DNA of 64,000 nucleotides from Acidobacteriota bacterium (GTDB lineage Bacteria; Acidobacteriota; Aminicenantia; Aminicenantales; Saccharicenantaceae), in assembly GCA_028749115.1 (NCBI GenBank), contig JAQURD010000007.1, positions 62,001 to 126,000 on the forward strand. Direction: 5' to 3'. Under the pieces are notes generated by a model, which saw only the letters and a program-made list of their open reading frames with translations, was not told where the DNA came from and did not search any database. The position numbers were made by a program, and so were the translations under genes. Within the stretch, counting starts at the first letter, position 1. Every line of letters begins with the position of its first letter. Shown one piece after another: positions 58,926 to 64,000 of the stretch.

Positions 58926-61313
58926 CTAACCAGCATTATTTTGCCTCTGCTTTCCCATGACTTTAAATTGCCTGACCAGCCGCCGCCCTTCTCCATCAAC
59001 CAGAACCAGCCGGTGTTCCCCAGGTGGCGGATTTAAAACTATTTTATGAAAATGCCGGGTAGTCGTCAGATAGTCTTCATCCAGATGCCAGTGAATCACC
59101 GCTTGCTCCTGACGGTGAACAGCTTCAAAAACGACTTCTTGAGGTTGACCATCGAGATCAACCGGAATGAAAACCGCTGTGCCTGGCTCAGGGTAAATCA
59201 GATTCATTATTCTTGACCCGTCAGCCACATCAACCTGATTATTCTTGGCCGGTCTTAAAGGCGGTAACAGCCGGTAATCAGGATGCCATATTCGATAATA
59301 ATATTCCTGAACTGGAGGCAAGACAAACCAGCTCTGATGTTTCATTTTGGCCACCGACTCAAACCGGCTGTCGGCCCGATACTTTCCAGTTGCGTCAAGG
59401 TGAACTAATTGATGATAACGGCAGGCCTGGTTAAAATGACTTTCTACCGGAATCCAGATAAACCTCTTGGGACACAGTTCAGTCGCCAGATAACCTGAAT
59501 CCTGACAGACCTCAATTCTCTTTAATGATCCTGAAGGCGACGTTATCTCTCCGCCTGTATTAAGCAGGCCTAGCACCTCAAATAGAAAAGGAGCAGCTGC
59601 CGCCAGCCCAGTTATTTCCGGCCGGCCTTCGCCATCGGCATTCCCTGCCCAGACTCCGATGGTATAATTCGGTGTCACTCCGACCGCCCAGGCATCCTTC
59701 AAGCCGAAACTTGTTCCTGTTTTCCAGGCAATCCAGCGGGCTGAATTGAAATTACGCCAGAAACCTTCTTCATCAGGCCGGTTGACTTCAGTCAGAGCCA
59801 GAAGTGTCAGATAGGCAGCTCCAGAGCTAAGTTCTCTCAAGCCAGAGGGAAATTTCTTTTCATCACGCAGCAGTCTGATTCTCATGCTGTCACCTTCAGG
59901 CTGCATGGCTCGCCGGCCCATTTCGGCATACATCGAGGTTATTTCCAGAAGTTTCCCTTCAGCCCCGCCAAGAATCAGACTTAAGCCGTAATCTTCAGCA
60001 GGCCTGAAAAGTGTATTCATTCCCCAGCGCGACAGTTTGTTCTTGAATTTAGCAATCCCATATTGATGCAACAACCTGACCGCCGGCACATTAAGCGACC
60101 AGGCTAAGGCTGTCCTGGCTGGCACTGCCCCTCTGAACTGGCGGTCAAAATTCTTGGGTCTGAAACCTTCATACCTGGTCGGAATATCTGGAACGAGTAT
60201 TTCCGGGTTTATCAAACCTTCCTGAAGCATTAAGCTATAAAGAAAAGGCTTAAGAATGCTGCCTGTGCTTCTTGGACTCTGGGCTACATCCACATACTGA
60301 GCACTATCAAAATTCCGCCCCGAACCAACGTTGCCCACATAAGCTGCAACTGCTTCTTTTTTGTTATCAACAACCACGACTGCCAGGTTTCTGAGGCCAC
60401 AATTAAGCAGCTTTTCCCCATAAGTTTCAGCCGCCAGATTCAGTCTCCGCTGTAGGTCATAATTGATGAAAGAATTGTAAGGCGTTTTCCGGCCAAGGTC
60501 ATTAGCCAGTGTTTCCAGAAGATGCTGGCATTCTTTAGGAACTGGTTTAAGGTTGGCTGGAACGAACTCCCTCAGAGCCAGCCGGTATTCAAGTTCTGAC
60601 AGATGACCATGCTTCCATAATCTCCACAATAAACGGTCTCTCTTTAGCTGCAGTTTAAGTAATCCCCCGGTTTCAGCGGCCAATGAAGGGTTTTTAGGGA
60701 GAACCGCCAGAAAGCAGGCCTCGGCCCAGCTTAAATCTTCCGGGCTGCGTCCAAAATAAAACCAGGAAGCAGCATTTATCCCGACGATGTTCCGTCCAAA
60801 TGGCGCCTGATCAGCAAAAAGCGATAGAATCTCCTTTTTGCTGAAGTGAAACTCCAGCCTCAGAGCCAGCGTCGCTTCTTTCATCTTTTGCCCGAGAGTT
60901 CGGCGGCTGTTTTTCTCAGCTAAACGAGCCAGTTGCATGGTGATCGTGCTGGCCCCGCTTTTGACTTCATTGGCCTTCAAATTCTGCCAGATAGCTCTGA
61001 CTACAGCTAATGGATCAATACCGGGATGAAGATAGAAACGCCGGTCTTCAAACTGCAGCACTGCCCTAAAATATTTTTCAGGAATTTTTTCTCCGCGGGG
61101 AAACCGCCACTGACTATCGGTGGCCAGCCGGGCCCCCAGGAGCTGACCATCTTCTGAGAAAAGCACCGGAGAAAGCGGTTCCTTAAAGACCGGGCCCAAC
61201 GGCCAGAGCCAGAGAAGCAGCACTAAAAGCAGAAAAATTCCCGGGATAATCTGCCAGCTCTTCTTTTTCCAGAACCGGGACAACACATTTTTTCCCTTTT
61301 TTAGTCTCGGCAT
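58926..61313 (-). CDS. pbpC: Penicillin-binding protein 1C
   Basis: 795-residue inner-membrane peptidoglycan synthase. Membrane anchor at about 18-40. Glycosyltransferase domain (about 60-230): VLQFEDRRFYLHPGIDPLAV with the catalytic Glu, GASTITMQLARL, and FGRNIVGINAASWFYFGRSP. Transpeptidase domain (about 290-580): SxxK in STGSILKPF, SxN in WSLNVPAVRLL, KTG in AWKTGTSFGLKDAW. The C-terminal ~90 residues form the PBP1C-specific domain (RIMNLIYPEPGTAVFIPVDL). The large alpha-2-macroglobulin gene follows upstream on the same strand, as in the pbpC-yfhM pair of Enterobacteria, where the two are linked to envelope repair and defence. Confidence 0.93.
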   Translation of the reverse strand: MPRLKKGKNVLSRFWKKKSWQIIPGIFLLLVLLLWLWPLGPVFKEPLSPVLFSEDGQLLGARLATDSQWRFPRGEKIPEKYFRAVLQFEDRRFYLHPGIDPLAVVRAIWQNLKANEVKSGASTITMQLARLAEKNSRRTLGQKMKEATLALRLEFHFSKKEILSLFADQAPFGRNIVGINAASWFYFGRSPEDLSWAEACFLAVLPKNPSLAAETGGLLKLQLKRDRLLWRLWKHGHLSELEYRLALREFVPANLKPVPKECQHLLETLANDLGRKTPYNSFINYDLQRRLNLAAETYGEKLLNCGLRNLAVVVVDNKKEAVAAYVGNVGSGRNFDSAQYVDVAQSPRSTGSILKPFLYSLMLQEGLINPEILVPDIPTRYEGFRPKNFDRQFRGAVPARTALAWSLNVPAVRLLHQYGIAKFKNKLSRWGMNTLFRPAEDYGLSLILGGAEGKLLEITSMYAEMGRRAMQPEGDSMRIRLLRDEKKFPSGLRELSSGAAYLTLLALTEVNRPDEEGFWRNFNSARWIAWKTGTSFGLKDAWAVGVTPNYTIGVWAGNADGEGRPEITGLAAAAPFLFEVLGLLNTGGEITSPSGSLKRIEVCQDSGYLATELCPKRFIWIPVESHFNQACRYHQLVHLDATGKYRADSRFESVAKMKHQSWFVLPPVQEYYYRIWHPDYRLLPPLRPAKNNQVDVADGSRIMNLIYPEPGTAVFIPVDLDGQPQEVVFEAVHRQEQAVIHWHLDEDYLTTTRHFHKIVLNPPPGEHRLVLVDGEGRRLVRQFKVMGKQRQNNAG

Positions 61314-61605
61314 CTTCTTGCTTTTAACTTCTTATTATTTATAAAACTCTTTTTATTTTTTCTTCTGACTGCCGACAACATCTCTCATAAGTGGCTAATT
61401 ACACTCAGACAAATTATCTATTCAAGGCAAGGTGCCCTGGCCTCGCCTTAAGACACCATAGATAAAGACTGATCCATCGTTTTTACGATGGTGAGAACTG
61501 CCTGGATTGATTCCCCCCGGGCTCAGCCAGCCGGGGAGGTCTGGTGGCCACCCTCTTTGGTAAGATCGCATCATGTTTTCCTAATAGTTGCCTCCTTTTG
61601 TTTGT
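61314..61605. other. Intergenic region between the alpha-2-macroglobulin and pbpC genes
   Basis: About 290 bases. It contains CCATCG/CGATGG with a 6-base loop (61472-61489), and an imperfect GC-rich dyad TCCCCCCGGGCT/AGCCGGGGA at about 61511-61539, followed by GGTGGCCACC. None has a T run on the minus strand, so termination is not supported. Confidence 0.35.
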
Positions 61606-64000
61606 CTATCTGACAATTTTCACCCACTGCCCTCTGGTATTAGCCTGAACTGAATCATCATACATGGCTTCTACCGCTATTCCAGGCTGGTAAAACCGGC
61701 CGAGATAGGAAGCGTTCAAAGCCACCAGAAAGGTCTTCGATTCGCCAGGATTAAAGCTGAAATAGGTGTAGATTCTATCATCCCGGACATCCTGGTAATC
61801 ATAATTTCTAACCGGACGGTTGTCGCTGCTGAAAAGAGGATTCTTAATCTGAAAGCCAGAAGCGACCAGGTGAGTTAAGACCAGATTTTGGAGCGGGCGG
61901 ACCGTGTTATTTCTTATCTGAACATCAACGAGAAGATCGGAACCCTGGGTAATAGAACTGATCTCGACGGGGTTCATTTTCAGATCACGGTAAGTGACCT
62001 TAATCTCCAGGCCCCGGGCAAAAGTTTCTTCCTGCCCGGCAGCCGGAATCCCCTTAGCATAAACTGTCACATATAGTGGTCTCTGAGAAGTATTGTCTAA
62101 TGACAGATCCCGCCCTTCCACAGGGAAGTTTTTGTAGATTCTTTTTTCCAATAAGACAGAAGATTCCACCTTTTCTAGATTCTTATCATCCCAGGCTAAG
62201 GTAAAGCTGTAAGGTTCGCTGCCAGCCGTCCCGTAAAAGCTGGCTAAAGCCACCAGAATTGTGGCCGTTTCGTTGGTGGAAAGCCAGAGGTCAGAGGAAG
62301 CGACTTCACCAATTTCTTTGATGAGGGGTTTGGCTTTCTCCCTCATGTCCATTAGACTCAAACAATAGGCAGCCAGGGCTTTGTCCCTGAGTTCCGAGCC
62401 AAAGGTCACGGCTGAATCCCGGTATTTATCAAATTCCAACCTGACTTTTTTAACCAGTTCGGCGGCCGTCTCTGGTTGTCCGCTCAGGTGAAAAGCTGCA
62501 GCCAGGAGAACTCCTGATAGCTGGCCTAAATCCGTTCTTTCCCTGAGCCTGTTCATGGCTCCAAGGTCTGGCTCTCGTGCTTCAGCGAGGGTAAACAGGC
62601 GGAAGGCCTGAATTAACTGCTTTTGGAGAGTTCCGCTCGTCCAGGCGTTGGCTAGCATTTTCTGGTTTTCTTTCCAGGCGTTAAGCATGGCCTCTGGCAC
62701 ATAGTAGCCGGCTTTCTTAGCTTCCAGCAGGAACCAGCCAGCATAGACTGACGTCCAGTCATGGGCATCCTGGTCACCGGGCCAGTAACTAAAGGCTCCG
62801 TTGGGCATCTGGAAATAACTCATTTTGGTTATCGCCACCCGGACGTAGTCCTCAATGTCTTTGGTTTCCTTTGAAGTCAATCTGACGAGATTTTTCAGAT
62901 AAAGCTGTGGGAAAGCCACCGACAGTGTTTGTTCCAGACAGCCATGAGGATAGCCAATCAGAAAACCCAATCTTTTTTCTAATTGCAGGGCGGGCAGGCT
63001 GGAAACCTCCACCGTCACCTGGTTGGTGCCCTTAAGTCCGAAGGGCACGACCTTCTCCTTCAGTTTCAGGCCAGGTTTTACCTCGAAAGAAGCTGCCCGA
63101 GTCAGTGAAGGATTGGGACTGAGAACCTCTATAAAAACTGTATCAGAAATTGTATCTGCACCACTTTTAACCTGAAAACTGACCTGGCCCTGACCAACAG
63201 ATTCAGTTGTTTTCAATTCAAAATTGACTATCTGGTCTCCAGGCTGCCTGAAAGCAAGAGTTTTCTTTCTTTCACCCATAATCTCAAAAAACTCATTGGC
63301 TTGCAGGGAGACTTCCACTTCTTTAAGACTGGGATTGGTTACAAAAACGGTGACAGGCAAACTGATCTGCTCTCCGGATCTGACGATCCTGGGCAGGGTG
63401 GGCAGAGCCATAAGGTCGCCCCTCACTTTGACTGATTTTTCGGCAGAGCCAAAAGCCTCTTCATAACCAGCCACTACCATAACTCTAACCGCACCAAAGT
63501 ACTGAGGCATCAGAAATTCGTGACTGGCCGTTTCCCCCGGCTTGAGCTCAAAAGGTCCATCAAAAAGAACCACCGGTGGGAATCTCCTTGGCTTGCGGGC
63601 TTCTTCAGCCGCCTTTCTATACTCGTCACCTCCCAGAGCCAGGATGCGGTTCAATTCAGCACTGTAGGCTTCAGCCACCTGATCGAATAGATCCCAGGTA
63701 GTTACGTTCAGAGCTTCCCGCTTGTAGAATTCCGCCCGCAGATCTGGCACCTGATAATGGGTCAGTGCCAGCAGGCCTTCATCAACCACAGCCAGTGTGT
63801 AGAACATCCGTTTTTTGTTCTTCTCATTAACCCGGACTTTGAATTTTTCCAACGGCTTGATTTCTTCCGGCACATTGAGAACCGGTTCCAGTTTGGTCGC
63901 CGGGTTTTCTACCATGAGCGGAATTACACCATACATCCTGATGGGCGTATCGCTGACTTTGCCGCTGTGCGGTTGAATCAGGGTGACAAAAACATAGACA
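61606..64000 (-). CDS. Bacterial alpha-2-macroglobulin, C-terminal part (cut by window end)
   Basis: The frame is open to the window edge, so about 798 C-terminal residues are present; the gene continues beyond (an internal ATG at 63936 is not the true start). The family traps or inhibits proteases in the periplasm. Seen: a macroglobulin stretch with YTLAVVDEGLLALTHYQ, the bridge region MPQYFGAVRVMVVAGYEEAF, and the thioester site YPHGCLEQTLS with the GCxEQ motif. The TED domain follows (SYFQMPNGAFSYWPGDQDAH DW), then C-terminal beta domains ending AMYDDSVQANTRGQWVKIVR. Presence of Cys and Gln means the thioester can form. Neighbour of pbpC, as in yfhM pairs. Confidence 0.92.
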   Translation of the reverse strand, partial: VYVFVTLIQPHSGKVSDTPIRMYGVIPLMVENPATKLEPVLNVPEEIKPLEKFKVRVNEKNKKRMFYTLAVVDEGLLALTHYQVPDLRAEFYKREALNVTTWDLFDQVAEAYSAELNRILALGGDEYRKAAEEARKPRRFPPVVLFDGPFELKPGETASHEFLMPQYFGAVRVMVVAGYEEAFGSAEKSVKVRGDLMALPTLPRIVRSGEQISLPVTVFVTNPSLKEVEVSLQANEFFEIMGERKKTLAFRQPGDQIVNFELKTTESVGQGQVSFQVKSGADTISDTVFIEVLSPNPSLTRAASFEVKPGLKLKEKVVPFGLKGTNQVTVEVSSLPALQLEKRLGFLIGYPHGCLEQTLSVAFPQLYLKNLVRLTSKETKDIEDYVRVAITKMSYFQMPNGAFSYWPGDQDAHDWTSVYAGWFLLEAKKAGYYVPEAMLNAWKENQKMLANAWTSGTLQKQLIQAFRLFTLAEAREPDLGAMNRLRERTDLGQLSGVLLAAAFHLSGQPETAAELVKKVRLEFDKYRDSAVTFGSELRDKALAAYCLSLMDMREKAKPLIKEIGEVASSDLWLSTNETATILVALASFYGTAGSEPYSFTLAWDDKNLEKVESSVLLEKRIYKNFPVEGRDLSLDNTSQRPLYVTVYAKGIPAAGQEETFARGLEIKVTYRDLKMNPVEISSITQGSDLLVDVQIRNNTVRPLQNLVLTHLVASGFQIKNPLFSSDNRPVRNYDYQDVRDDRIYTYFSFNPGESKTFLVALNASYLGRFYQPGIAVEAMYDDSVQANTRGQWVKIVR

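Noticed and set aside
61472-61539. Hairpins as terminators between the macroglobulin and pbpC genes
   Set aside because: No T run follows on the transcribed strand, and the stems are short or imperfect.

Overview
The window is a 64 kb stretch of a bacterial chromosome of moderate GC content, probably from an anaerobic or fermentative member of the Acidobacteriota and most like the Aminicenantes (OP8) lineage. This is an inference from content. There are three GWxTD-domain proteins, two acidobacterial-type VWFA-related proteins, a TonB receptor with a carboxypeptidase-regulatory N-terminus, two CBM9/DUF5916 barrel proteins, a sulfatase-fold/TPR fusion, and a glycyl radical enzyme with its activase. 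No rRNA, CRISPR array, prophage or intact insertion sequence was seen. The DNA looks like a core chromosome that is losing small genes.

Layout. 0-5.4 kb is housekeeping: purC (cut by the window edge), pgeF, a P1 peptidase overlapping an Asp/Glu racemase, rpsU, lipA and a metallophosphoesterase. 5.4-10.2 kb has a zinc-ribbon membrane protein with four exact-period 27-residue repeats, divergent from two overlapping GWxTD genes. 10.2-17.6 kb has a sulfatase-like/TPR protein, a TonB receptor with a sigma-54-type promoter and hairpin-rich leader, tRNA-Val(CAC), and a secreted TPR protein. 18-23.7 kb has the primary sigma factor, a flavoprotein and a DUF5916 protein. 24-27.6 kb has GntR and LacI regulators and GTP-type PEP carboxykinase. 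27.8-36 kb has a secreted nitroreductase and two GH127 beta-L-arabinofuranosidase lipoproteins flanking a VWFA-related protein. 36-44 kb has a lone HerA-like ATPase, a tiny basic protein, a second DUF5916 protein and a second VWFA-related protein. 44-53.7 kb has an S46 dipeptidyl-peptidase, MscS, a glycyl radical enzyme closely resembling trans-4-hydroxy-L-proline dehydratase with its activase, and galactose mutarotase. 53.7-64 kb has a third GWxTD protein, an acyl-ACP thioesterase, a nitroreductase, a UbiA/MenA-type prenyltransferase and the paired PBP1C and alpha-2-macroglobulin genes (the latter cut by the window end).

How the genes may fit together. GH127 enzymes remove beta-L-arabinofuranose, including from hydroxyproline-linked arabinosides of plant extensins. 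An S46 exopeptidase would trim peptides, and the hydroxyproline dehydratase pair would use the released hydroxyproline. That suggests, as inference, use of hydroxyproline-rich glycoproteins. A second theme is gene erosion: several intergenic gaps hold recognisable pieces of small genes (CBU_0592-like, DUF486, ornithine cyclodeaminase, DUF4145 and unidentified ones), two of them keeping both ends but lacking the middle. Regulatory signals visible by eye include clean TTGACA-type promoters (rpsU, tRNA, rpoD, pckG, the zinc-ribbon gene), a probable leaderless GWxTD transcript, one strong intrinsic terminator, and a LacI gene whose full DNA-binding domain is reached only from a non-standard (ATT-like) start.
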